Shown piece after piece: positions 1-6,110 of a stretch of 7,338 nucleotides of DNA. Each line of letters opens with the position of its first letter. Position 1 is the first letter of the stretch. The translations under genes were made by a program, and so were the position numbers. The notes below the pieces were generated by a model. It was not told the origin of the DNA. It made no database searches and worked only from the letters and a program-made list of their open reading frames with translations. This DNA comes from Bdellovibrionales bacterium (lineage in GTDB: Bacteria; Bdellovibrionota; UBA1018; CAIPTA01): contig JAKFYM010000143.1 in the NCBI GenBank assembly GCA_021730855.1, positions 1-7,338 of the forward strand, read 5' to 3'.

Positions 1-958
1 TGAGCGGGATTTTCTGGGCGGCGAACTGGGCGATCGCTTGGTCGGCCACGGACTTATTGGGCAGGAAAAACATCACCGTATCGTGAAGCTCGTCGGGATC
101 TGTGATTTCGCGGAATTCCACGCGGTCCTTCAGCTCTGCTTGGAGATAACCCTTGAGGCGCTTTTTATTTTCTCGTAAGCGGCCAAGCATGAAATCGAGC
201 TTGGGGATTTGCGCGAGCAGCACGGCGGCCTGCAGCTCGGTCATGCGAAAGTTAAAGCCAGATACCAGGGCGGTATCGCGGCCGCGCGGGAGGGCGGGAT
301 TATTTTCATGGCCATGGTCGTGAAAGGCCGAAGCGAATTTATGGTGGCGTTCCTCATTGGTGAACACAAAGCCGCCCTCGCCTCCAGTGATCATTTTGCC
401 AAAATCTAGGCTGAAGCAGCCGATCTGGCCGATGGTGCCGCAGTGGCGGCCACGGTATTTGGCGCCAATCGCCTGGCAGGAATCCTCGATCACGGGTAGA
501 TGATGGCTTTCGGCAATTGCAAGAATCTTATCGAGCTTCGCCGGATTGCCCTGCATATGCACGGGAATGATGCCTTTGGTGCGCGGGCTGATCGCGGCCT
601 CCAGCTCAAGCGGGCACATATTGAGGCTGCGATCCACGTTCACCACCACGGGCGTGGCGCCACATTCCAGGATCGCCTCCACGGTGGCCACGAAGGTATA
701 GGCCTGGGTGATCACCTCATCCCCGGGGCCAATGCCGAGCGCGCGTAGGGCAATGTAGAGAGCTGAGGTGCCGGAGTTCACGGCGGTGCAATGGCGGCTG
801 CCAAAACGCGCGGCCGCCACTTTTTCTAAATCCCGCACGCGAAAAATATGGTTGCGCCTTTGCTCAAAACCGTGGGCAAAGAGCACGCCCCCGCTTTCGG
901 TAAAAATCCGGCGGATGCCTTCGAGTTCTTCTTCGCCTATGAGTTCGTGGCCTGGCAT
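1..958 (-). CDS. DegT/DnrJ/EryC1 family PLP-dependent sugar aminotransferase, KdnA-like (3' end cut by window edge)
   Basis: I translated this frame by hand: 319 codons are open from ATG at 958 to the left edge, so the C-terminus is missing (perhaps 60-110 residues, judging from family size). Fold-type I, PLP-dependent DegT/DnrJ/EryC1 features are clear: NSGTSAL at residues 61-67 (phosphate-binding region), VIEDSCQA at 156-163 with the cofactor Asp159, and CFSLDFGK with the likely Schiff-base Lys188, followed by GEGG at 193-196. The opening MPGHELIGEEE and the HDHGHENN block at 213-220 recall the subgroup that includes KdnA, the 8-amino-3,8-dideoxy-manno-octulosonate transaminase; that match is from memory, so the substrate is uncertain. 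The start lies one base beyond the upstream gene's TAA and has no clear Shine-Dalgarno, which suggests translational coupling. It probably transaminates a keto-sugar for a surface glycan in the cytoplasm. Confidence 0.9.
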   Translation of the reverse strand, partial: MPGHELIGEEELEGIRRIFTESGGVLFAHGFEQRRNHIFRVRDLEKVAAARFGSRHCTAVNSGTSALYIALRALGIGPGDEVITQAYTFVATVEAILECGATPVVVNVDRSLNMCPLELEAAISPRTKGIIPVHMQGNPAKLDKILAIAESHHLPVIEDSCQAIGAKYRGRHCGTIGQIGCFSLDFGKMITGGEGGFVFTNEERHHKFASAFHDHGHENNPALPRGRDTALVSGFNFRMTELQAAVLLAQIPKLDFMLGRLRENKKRLKGYLQAELKDRVEFREITDPDELHDTVMFFLPNKSVADQAIAQFAAQKIPL

Positions 959-959
959 C

Positions 960-2246
960 TTACACCCGCAATTCTTTGATATGTTCGCAGACTTTTCTAA
1001 ACCCGCGGATGGCGTCTTGTACGTCGTCTTCCGAGAGCGAGCCGATCGCGAATTTGTGCGACCATAAGCGCCGGCTATGCATTTCCTCGGCCACGGGGCT
1101 AGTGCCCGCCTCGTATTTTTCCTTTCCCGTGAAGGGAAAACCATCTTTATAGGCCATGCGCTTTTGGAAAAGTGGCAGGTGGTAGAGCGGCTTCACATAG
1201 GCCTGGTTCACGGGCACGCCCTCGTGCTCAAGGCCCGCAAATGGGGCGAGCTCGGCGCGCACGGCCTCGACGAAGCGCTCACGGCTCACGCCGCAGCGGT
1301 TGGCATCAAAGAGGAGTGGGTGGGTGTAGTAGGCATGGGTGCGATCGTGGAGCTTCTGGCTTTGGATAAAATCGTAAGGCTCAAGGGCATCGATCACTGC
1401 TTTTGCGTATTTCTGGCGCGTGGCCACTTCGCCGGCGAGCTTCGTGAGCTGCACGCGGCCAATCGCGGCCTGGAGCTCGGTGAGGCGGAAGTTGTAGCCA
1501 ATCATATTCGTGAGCTCGGTCTCGCCCATGGGGCCCACCACGGCTTCGGCATGGTTGCGGATGAGCTGCATCTTGCGCGCTAGGGCATCGTCATTGGTGG
1601 TGCACATCCCGCCTTCGCCGGTGTGGATGTGCTTGTGGTAGTTCAAGCTAAACACGCCGATATCCCCGAGGGTGCCGGCCTTTTTCCCTTTATAGGTGGC
1701 GTCGGGACACTGGGCGCAGTCCTCGATCACGTGAAGCTTATGCTCGCGCGCGAGGGTCAGGATCTCGTCCATATCTGCCGGGCAGCCAAAGAGGTGCACC
1801 ACGAGGATGGCCTTGGTGCGCGGGCTGAGGCAACGGCGGATCGAATCGGCGCTCAAACCCAGAGTGTTTGGATCGATATCGGCAAATACCGGAGTGGCAT
1901 TCCACACGAGGGGAGCCGTGGCCGAGACGCAGATGCTGTAGGGCGTGACGATGACCTCATCGCCATACCCCACGCCGCAGGCGCCGAGCGCCAGCTGCAG
2001 GCCCGAGGAATTGGAGTTCACCGCCACGGTGTGTTTGCTGCCAAAGTGCGTGGACCATTCTTTTTCAAAAGCCAGCACCTCGGGGCCGCCGAGGAAATCC
2101 TCGCCCCAACTGCCTTGGTAGCGGGAGAGCACGCCGCTCTTCATCACGCGTAGCACCGCTTCGGTTTCGGCCTCGCCCATGGTGTTGTAGGCCGGAAAGG
2201 GATGCGAGCGGGTTTTTTCTCCACCAAATAACGCTAGTTTACTCAT
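960..2246 (-). CDS. DegT/DnrJ/EryC1 family PLP-dependent sugar aminotransferase
   Basis: A complete 428-residue protein, slightly long for the family. It opens with a LALFGGEKT stretch typical of many DegT members. NSNSSGLQLA (77-86) forms the cofactor phosphate-binding region, VIEDCAQ (173-179) carries the pyridine-contacting Asp176, FSLNYHK (199-205) places the likely Schiff-base Lys205, and GEGG follows at 210-213. NFRLTELQAA (252-261) is another conserved family block. It should move an amino group from glutamate to a keto-sugar, either nucleotide-linked or free. The ATG overlaps the TGA of the cytidylyltransferase gene (shared bases 2243-2246). A GAGGA Shine-Dalgarno (plus-strand 2251-2255) lies four bases before the start, inside the upstream gene. 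It resembles the next gene in fold but differs strongly in sequence, so the two are not a recent duplication. The exact product cannot be named. Confidence 0.93.
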   Translation of the reverse strand: MSKLALFGGEKTRSHPFPAYNTMGEAETEAVLRVMKSGVLSRYQGSWGEDFLGGPEVLAFEKEWSTHFGSKHTVAVNSNSSGLQLALGACGVGYGDEVIVTPYSICVSATAPLVWNATPVFADIDPNTLGLSADSIRRCLSPRTKAILVVHLFGCPADMDEILTLAREHKLHVIEDCAQCPDATYKGKKAGTLGDIGVFSLNYHKHIHTGEGGMCTTNDDALARKMQLIRNHAEAVVGPMGETELTNMIGYNFRLTELQAAIGRVQLTKLAGEVATRQKYAKAVIDALEPYDFIQSQKLHDRTHAYYTHPLLFDANRCGVSRERFVEAVRAELAPFAGLEHEGVPVNQAYVKPLYHLPLFQKRMAYKDGFPFTGKEKYEAGTSPVAEEMHSRRLWSHKFAIGSLSEDDVQDAIRGFRKVCEHIKELRV

Positions 2247-2959
2247 TTTTTCCTCATTGGGGCTGGGACCATTTCTGGTTTTTCGCGCAGGAGCTGCAGA
2301 ATGTCACGCAAACCGAAGCGGGGATCCGGAAAGCTCTCGGCAACGGATTTCACGAATTCATACTCGGGCCTAGTGTCCACGGTGAAGCTTAGCTCCGGCC
2401 AGATTTCGTCTTCAGCGAGCGGGCCCACAAAACTTTTTTTGTATTGTTCACCCTGGTAAATATACATGCTCACGTGCTCGTGGAATTTCGGGTCCTGGGT
2501 GAGGCGGCAGGATTCTTCGAGCAACGCAAAGGGATAGACCTGCACATTCATCCCGTCGGGGTATTTGCGCGTAGGCCCGCTATTGCTCACGTAATCGAAG
2601 GCATTGTCGAGGAAGTGCTGCACGCACTGGTCCACGAGCCGCGGGTCCTGGAGTGGATTGTCGCCCGTGAGTTGGACAATAAGATCTGTTTTGCGGGCCT
2701 TGTGGGCATCCACCACTCGTTGGAGCACATCGTGCTCGGAGCCGCGGTGGTAGGGAGCCTCGAGCCGGCGGCAAACTTCCACCACCGGATCATCAGTGGC
2801 ATTCGTGGTGGTGGCCACGATCACTTCCTGCACGAGGCGAGAGTCCCGCACTTTGCGGATCAGGAGCTCCAGCAGGGGCATGCCCTGCGCGGGCAGGAGC
2901 ACTTTGCCGGGCAGGCGCGTGGAGGTCATGCGGGCTTCAATGGAGAGGGTGATCTTCAT
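2243..2959 (-). CDS. SpsF-type cytidylyltransferase (nucleotidyltransferase for surface polysaccharide)
   Basis: A 238-residue protein of the SpsF/CMP-sugar synthetase-like family. It begins with the N-terminal nucleotide-binding signature ARMTSTRLPGKVL (residues 9-21; the family form is ARMGSTRLPGKVL). GDNPLQD at 99-105 matches the usual GDCPLID metal/nucleotide loop. YPDGMNVQV at 133-141, EHVSMYIY at 161-168 and FTVDTRPEY at 192-200 correspond to later conserved blocks. Members activate a sugar with CTP in the cytoplasm; the named SpsF of Bacillus acts in spore-coat polysaccharide synthesis, but homologues are common in O-antigen, flagellar-glycan and capsule clusters. It is the first gene visible in the operon and is followed by two aminotransferases, fitting synthesis of an activated amino sugar. 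No good Shine-Dalgarno precedes the ATG; a GCTAAAGT box lies nine bases upstream. The sugar substrate is unknown. Confidence 0.92.
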   Translation of the reverse strand: MKITLSIEARMTSTRLPGKVLLPAQGMPLLELLIRKVRDSRLVQEVIVATTTNATDDPVVEVCRRLEAPYHRGSEHDVLQRVVDAHKARKTDLIVQLTGDNPLQDPRLVDQCVQHFLDNAFDYVSNSGPTRKYPDGMNVQVYPFALLEESCRLTQDPKFHEHVSMYIYQGEQYKKSFVGPLAEDEIWPELSFTVDTRPEYEFVKSVAESFPDPRFGLRDILQLLREKPEMVPAPMRKK

Positions 2960-2968
2960 TTCTTGGGG

Positions 2969-2977
2969 ACTTTAGCA
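2969..2977 (-). promoter_or_regulatory. candidate extended -10 box of the sugar operon, very close to the start codon
   Basis: On the minus strand the sequence reads TGCTAAAGT: a TAAAGT hexamer (plus 2969-2974) preceded by TGC, a fair extended -10. Only nine bases separate it from the SpsF-like ATG at 2959, so the predicted leader would be about 2-3 bases. The -35 region at normal spacing (TGTTCC) is poor. A promoter here is inference. Confidence 0.4.
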
Positions 2978-3031
2978 TCGGATGAAGGGCGGGAACAGGG
3001 CTGGGGACTGGGTTCGGGAGAGAATCCTAAT

Positions 3032-3213
3032 TTCCACCCAGTGCGCACCACGAAGCGGCGCGTTAGGCGGCAACCGCCTCCGCGAACGGCCAACCGCCCC
3101 GCCTCCAGCCAGCCGCAGCGGCAACGGCTAGCCGCCAACCGCGTGCTGCGAAACCGCGAACCGCCACCGCTGGCTGCATCCGCACGCCGCAACGGCTTTA
3201 CTGCTTGCGCGTT
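3032..3213 (+). repeat. dispersed intergenic repeat, copy A
   Basis: This stretch shares an exact 25-bp head (3032-3056) with 7165-7189, including the 8-bp palindrome GTGCGCAC at 3041-3048. The following GC-rich part is also alignable with copy B: bases 3139-3164 match 7256-7281 with one mismatch, and there is a further block around CCAGCCAGCCG (about 3100-3113). The body is a loose series of 6-8-base units such as CCGCCAA, CCGCGTG, CTGCGAAA, CCGCGAA and CCGCCA. Both copies are in the same orientation. The element runs to the trpS stop codon on the right and ends 73 bp upstream of the SpsF-like start on the left. No convincing gene lies in it. The boundaries beyond the 25-bp head are approximate. 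Confidence 0.85.
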
Positions 3214-4233
3214 TTACTTCGCCAAAAATCCCATCTTCTCAAACACCCGCGCCAGGGTGCGTCCCGCATGCTCCCGGGCGCGGCCTGCGCTCTTCCGCAT
3301 CACGGTTTGCAAGTAGTCACGGTCATTCATTAGCTGTTCGTATTTCTCGCGCACGGGCTTGAGGCGCTCGGTCACCACCTCGGCCACTTCCACTTTCAGG
3401 TGTCCGTACATTTTGCCTTGGAAATGGGTTTCTAGCTCCGCGATCGATTGGCCGCTCAAGGAGGAGTGGATCTGCAATAAGTTCGAAACGCCTGGTTTGT
3501 CGTCGGCAAAACGAATTTCGGAGCCTGAATCGGTGGTGGCGCTCTTGAATTTTTTCTCGATTGCTTTGGGCGTGTCCAAGAGAAAAACCGTATTGGCCGG
3601 ATTGGGATCCGATTTGTCCATCTTGCGGGTCGGTTCCTGGAGGGCCATCACCCGCGCGCCCACTTTCGGGATCATCGGCTCGGGCACCACAAAGGTCTCG
3701 CCCCTATCATTGTTGAAGCGCTGGGCAATATCGCGCGTGAGTTCGAGGTGTTGTTTCTGGTCTTCGCCCACGGGCACCACATGCGCGTCGTAGAGCAAAA
3801 TATCCGCGGCCATCAGCACGGGGTAGGTGAACAATCCAGCATTCACATTCTTGGGGTGTTTGGCGCTCTTGTCCTTGAACTGCGTCATCCGGCTTAGATC
3901 GCCAAAGGGAGTGAAGCAGCTCAGGATCCAGGCGAGCTCAGCATGTTCGGCCACATGGCTTTGCAGAAAGATCACGTTTTTTTCCGGATCGAGGCCGCAG
4001 GCTAGGTACTGGGCATAAAAAGAAAGGCTGCGTTCGTGCAGGACCTTGGGATCCTGCCGGGTGGTGATGGAGTGCAGGTCCACCACCATGAAGTAGCTAT
4101 TGTACTCCTCCTGGATCTCGTCCCAGGTGCGCACGGCTCCGATATAGTTGCCGATCGTGAGGTCGCCGCTCGGGGCGCTACCGCTGAGGGTGTTCTTTTT
4201 GCCGTTGGGCCCAAGGCCGAAGATTTTTGCCAT
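3214..4233 (-). CDS. trpS: tryptophanyl-tRNA synthetase
   Basis: A 339-residue class Ic aminoacyl-tRNA synthetase, normal length for a bacterial TrpRS. It charges tRNA-Trp with tryptophan in the cytoplasm at the expense of ATP. The N-terminal SGSAPSGDLTIGNYIGA block (residues 17-33) contains the HIGH-equivalent TIGN at 26-29. GDLSRMTQFKDKS (111-123) and VPVGEDQKQHLELTRDIA (153-170) are standard TrpRS segments, and KMDKS at 204-208 is the KMSKS loop. The C-terminal helical region ends with RKSAGRAREHAGRTL. The N-terminus is about 10 residues longer than in common homologues, but no internal Met offers another start. There is no Shine-Dalgarno; a GCTATAGT box ends six bases before the ATG, suggesting a leaderless mRNA. 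A strong terminator lies just upstream and repeat copy A follows the stop codon directly. The gene looks intact. Confidence 0.98.
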   Translation of the reverse strand: MAKIFGLGPNGKKNTLSGSAPSGDLTIGNYIGAVRTWDEIQEEYNSYFMVVDLHSITTRQDPKVLHERSLSFYAQYLACGLDPEKNVIFLQSHVAEHAELAWILSCFTPFGDLSRMTQFKDKSAKHPKNVNAGLFTYPVLMAADILLYDAHVVPVGEDQKQHLELTRDIAQRFNNDRGETFVVPEPMIPKVGARVMALQEPTRKMDKSDPNPANTVFLLDTPKAIEKKFKSATTDSGSEIRFADDKPGVSNLLQIHSSLSGQSIAELETHFQGKMYGHLKVEVAEVVTERLKPVREKYEQLMNDRDYLQTVMRKSAGRAREHAGRTLARVFEKMGFLAK

Positions 4234-4239
4234 ATGGGC

Positions 4240-4247
4240 ACTATAGC
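4240..4247 (-). promoter_or_regulatory. candidate -10 box of trpS (leaderless arrangement)
   Basis: The minus strand reads GCTATAGT, with the TATAGT hexamer at plus 4240-4245, then six bases, then the trpS ATG. A transcript starting about seven bases after the hexamer would begin on the A of ATG. The -35 position falls in the T-tract and stem of the terminator and has no TTGACA-like sequence. Inference from spacing and similarity to two other genes here. Confidence 0.45.
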
Positions 4248-4256
4248 GCAGAAATC

Positions 4257-4286
4257 AAAAAAAAACCCCGGCGGGTCACGCCGGGG
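4257..4286 (-). terminator. strong Rho-independent terminator between the lipoprotein gene and trpS
   Basis: On the minus strand there is a perfect 8-bp stem CCCCGGCG / CGCCGGGG (plus 4266-4273 and 4279-4286) with a 5-base loop, followed at once by nine T residues (plus 4257-4265 are all A). There is no T-tract on the plus strand, so it acts on leftward transcription. It probably ends the lipoprotein transcript, 186 bases after that stop codon, and insulates trpS. A role as a trpS attenuator is possible, but no competing antiterminator arm was found. Confidence 0.93.
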
Positions 4287-4471
4287 CCAATGTCTAGAAG
4301 AGGCAAGGGGAGCAGGGGAGAACTTGCTTCTTTCTCGTAGCACCGAGAATCAGGGGTCGGGGGATCTGTCACTGTCACTTACGTTCAACGGTTCGCTTTT
4401 CGCGGTTCACTGTAGCTGTTCACACGCGCCATGCGGGCTTCTCGAGCTACGAGATCAGACATTTAGAAAGT
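4287..4471. other. non-coding region with inverted repeats between the lipoprotein gene and the terminator
   Basis: No credible gene. A hairpin TTCTCG / CGAGAA (4332-4337, 4344-4349) overlaps one arm (4333-4341) of a longer-range 9-bp inverted repeat whose other arm is 4446-4454, so the two pairings exclude each other. Bases 4296-4322 are almost all purine with scattered C. A direct repeat of CTGTCA is at about 4366-4377. A ten-base stretch (GAACCGCGAA on the minus strand, near 4400-4409) recalls the unit of the GC-rich repeat but is too short to call a copy. Most of this would lie in the 3' untranslated part of the lipoprotein mRNA. Confidence 0.5.
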
Positions 4472-5035
4472 TTAGAGGCTTGCGATCGCGTAGTTGAGAT
4501 CGTTCACCAGTTGCAGGACGCCGCCACCGATATTGCCGGTCCAGGCTTGTCCGTTCGTGATCGGGGGATTCACGATGCTAACGTTTATGTAGAAGTCGCA
4601 GATTTTTCCGCCGCGTGATTTCACGAGGGCGATCGCGGAGGGCGAGATCTGCACTTGGGCGAAGACATTGTTGCCATTCAAGGCCACATCTACGCGGTCA
4701 CCAAAGTTGGTTTGGCGCCAATACATATTCGTATAACCGCTCGGGAGGCTTGCGGCGCTATGAGCATAGAGCTTCATGCGGGATTGGATTCCGTTCGTAT
4801 AGATCGCCGGACCTTGGAAGGTGAGGGTGATTCCGCCGCTCGTGGAGCTAGCGTCGAAGCATCCGCCAACTGCCGTGGGCGTGGAGGGAAGAGCGGGCAC
4901 CACTACCACCGGGTTTGAAGCGGGGGGGGTATGGGTGGTCGACTCGTTATTTTTCTTTTTTCCACAGCCTGGCAGGATACTGATTGTCACCAGCATCACA
5001 AACAAGACTGCCTTTCCTTGTTTCGTGATTTTCAT
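4472..5035 (-). CDS. hypothetical lipoprotein
   Basis: I chose the ATG at 5035, giving 187 residues. It is followed by a textbook lipoprotein signal: basic start (MKITKQGK), hydrophobic core VLFVMLVTISI and lipobox LPGC with the lipidated Cys24. A longer open frame from 5161 would bury this signal and is rejected. GGAGA lies ten bases before the ATG. After Cys24 come a KKKNN segment and a Thr/Pro/Val-rich linker (to about 56), then a compact domain of about 130 residues rich in Gly, Asn, Thr and Val, suggesting beta structure. Cys59 and Cys146 could form a disulfide. There is no Asp after Cys24, so outer-membrane sorting is expected by the E. coli rule. I do not recognise the family. The gene lies downstream of the amidase in the same direction with a 243-base gap, and its transcript probably ends at 4257-4286. 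Confidence 0.85.
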   Translation of the reverse strand: MKITKQGKAVLFVMLVTISILPGCGKKKNNESTTHTPPASNPVVVVPALPSTPTAVGGCFDASSTSGGITLTFQGPAIYTNGIQSRMKLYAHSAASLPSGYTNMYWRQTNFGDRVDVALNGNNVFAQVQISPSAIALVKSRGGKICDFYINVSIVNPPITNGQAWTGNIGGGVLQLVNDLNYAIASL

Positions 5036-5278
5036 AAAAATTCTTTCTCCAAAGGGCACGTTTAAGTTTCGTTCGAGGTGTCGCCTCGAGCACACATCAC
5101 AGCTACGGGAAAGGGAATCGCAAGCCATGTGCCAATGTCTCGAGGGGGAGACATTAGTCACCTAAACCCCGAGAATCTCAGTGGAAACAGCTATATTTTT
5201 TATTTAGTGAATTGCCTGGTTTGTGGTCAGGGCCTGTCTACTTTTTTTACAGCTGACTGCTGCTCTGTCATTAGACAC
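5036..5278 (-). promoter_or_regulatory. intergenic region with a candidate promoter and structured leader of the lipoprotein gene
   Basis: This 243-base gap contains an AT-rich island at about 5190-5214 with a possible minus-strand -10 box TATAGC (plus 5190-5195); CAGGCA 17 bases upstream is a weak -35. Downstream, the predicted leader of about 150 bases holds two hairpins: a perfect 8-bp stem AATGTCTC / GAGACATT (5134-5141 and 5148-5155, loop GAGGGG), and a second stem (5071-5078 with 5084-5091, one G-T pair, 5-base loop). Neither is followed by a T-tract, so they are not simple terminators. No intrinsic terminator for the amidase was found here. Confidence 0.4.
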
Positions 5279-6103
5279 TCATTGCAGAGCGAGAAATCGC
5301 AGGATTCCCTTGGCCAGGCCCTCAGCAATCACCTGGCGGTTTGCGCCCTGCTGGAGGAATTCCAAGTCTTGGGGGTGGCTTAAAAAGAAGGCCTCAAAGA
5401 GCACGGCTGGCACCTGGGCGTCGAGCAGCACATATAAGAGAGCCTGGCGCACGCCCCGGTCCTGAAAGCTCACGTCCTCGGCCTTGAGGTGGTCCACCAG
5501 GCTGCGGTGGAGGGTCTGGGCCGCGGAGCGGGAGCTGTCCACCACGGCATCGGCCGTGATCGATCGCAGGAGGAGGGAGGCATCGGGGCGGGCATTTTTG
5601 TATTTTTTGCTGAGGCGGTTCTCGATCTGCTCGAGCTTGGAGGTGCTGGTAGCATCCGTATTGTTTAGGAAATAGGTTTCTACTCCCTTGGCTTTGCGGC
5701 TGGGATCGGAATTGGCGTGGATGGAGACAAATAAATCGGCCCTCTTCTCGCGCGCGATTTCGGAGCGCGCCTCCAGCGAGACTTCTTTATCGCGGTCGCG
5801 AGTGAGCACCACTTTGACGGGCCTTCCAAGCGGACGCCAGTAGTCGGGCTCGGCCAAGACACGGGAGAGCCGGATCGCGATGCCGAGGGCAATCTCTTTC
5901 TCGGTGATGATTTTTTTCCCCAGCTTTCCGGAACTACCCTCATCGTGACCGCCATGGCCAGGATCCACCACCACAATATAAGGACTCGGACTCATATTCG
6001 CGGTAGGAGCGGCTAAGCCATTGTTTTCGTTCAACAGAAAAATAAGGCTAAGGATTGCGGTTGTTATACCGAAAAGTGGACTAAGCGTCTTTCCACTAGA
6101 CAT
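5279..6103 (-). CDS. N-acetylmuramoyl-L-alanine amidase, Amidase_3 (AmiA/B/C type), exported
   Basis: A 274-residue zinc amidase that cleaves the bond between N-acetylmuramic acid and L-alanine in peptidoglycan, used in cell separation or wall remodelling. Residues about 10-24 form a hydrophobic export signal after Lys5, with possible cleavage near GLAA (29-32). The catalytic domain starts at VVDPGHGG (45-52): His50 is a zinc ligand, Glu68 in TEKE the second and His129 in SIHAN the third. The catalytic Glu237 is in VLFEAFFLSH, where homologues usually read VLVE-GF-SN. DRGVRQ (215-220) is also typical. The protein ends right after the domain, with no SPOR, LysM or other wall-binding module; localisation would need partners. 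It is divergent from the coiled-coil gene across 26 bases. No Shine-Dalgarno is visible; TGCTACACT lies seven bases upstream of ATG. Confidence 0.95.
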   Translation of the reverse strand: MSSGKTLSPLFGITTAILSLIFLLNENNGLAAPTANMSPSPYIVVVDPGHGGHDEGSSGKLGKKIITEKEIALGIAIRLSRVLAEPDYWRPLGRPVKVVLTRDRDKEVSLEARSEIAREKRADLFVSIHANSDPSRKAKGVETYFLNNTDATSTSKLEQIENRLSKKYKNARPDASLLLRSITADAVVDSSRSAAQTLHRSLVDHLKAEDVSFQDRGVRQALLYVLLDAQVPAVLFEAFFLSHPQDLEFLQQGANRQVIAEGLAKGILRFLALQ

Positions 6104-6110
6104 GGGTCTT

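Noticed and set aside
2956..3192. Minus-strand frame of 78 codons through repeat copy A, and a similar one through copy B (7012-7302)
   Set aside because: Arg/Gly/Trp-rich translations of the GC-rich repeat units; the two are in different frames relative to the shared head, so no common protein is encoded.
2444..3316. Long plus-strand open frame of 290 codons opposite the cytidylyltransferase gene
   Set aside because: It is antisense to a clearly recognisable SpsF-type gene, shows no domain of its own and runs on into the GC-rich repeat.
4287..4471. Possible T-box riboswitch upstream of trpS (minus strand GTGAACCGCG resembles the T-box core)
   Set aside because: The match lies over 100 bases from the terminator, cannot form the usual antiterminator with it, and no specifier stem was seen.
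5062..5097. 11-residue minus-strand open frame as a leader peptide of the lipoprotein gene
   Set aside because: No ribosome-binding site and no codon bias toward a regulatory amino acid; short frames like this are expected by chance.
5036..5161. Upstream ATG at 5161 that would add 42 residues to the lipoprotein
   Set aside because: It would place a Cys/Arg-rich stretch before a perfect lipoprotein signal peptide; the ATG at 5035 with GGAGA upstream explains the protein fully.
5215..5250. Plus-strand GCCTG...CAGGGC followed by a T-tract as a terminator
   Set aside because: The stem is imperfect, the T-tract is eight bases away from it and no plus-strand gene ends here.
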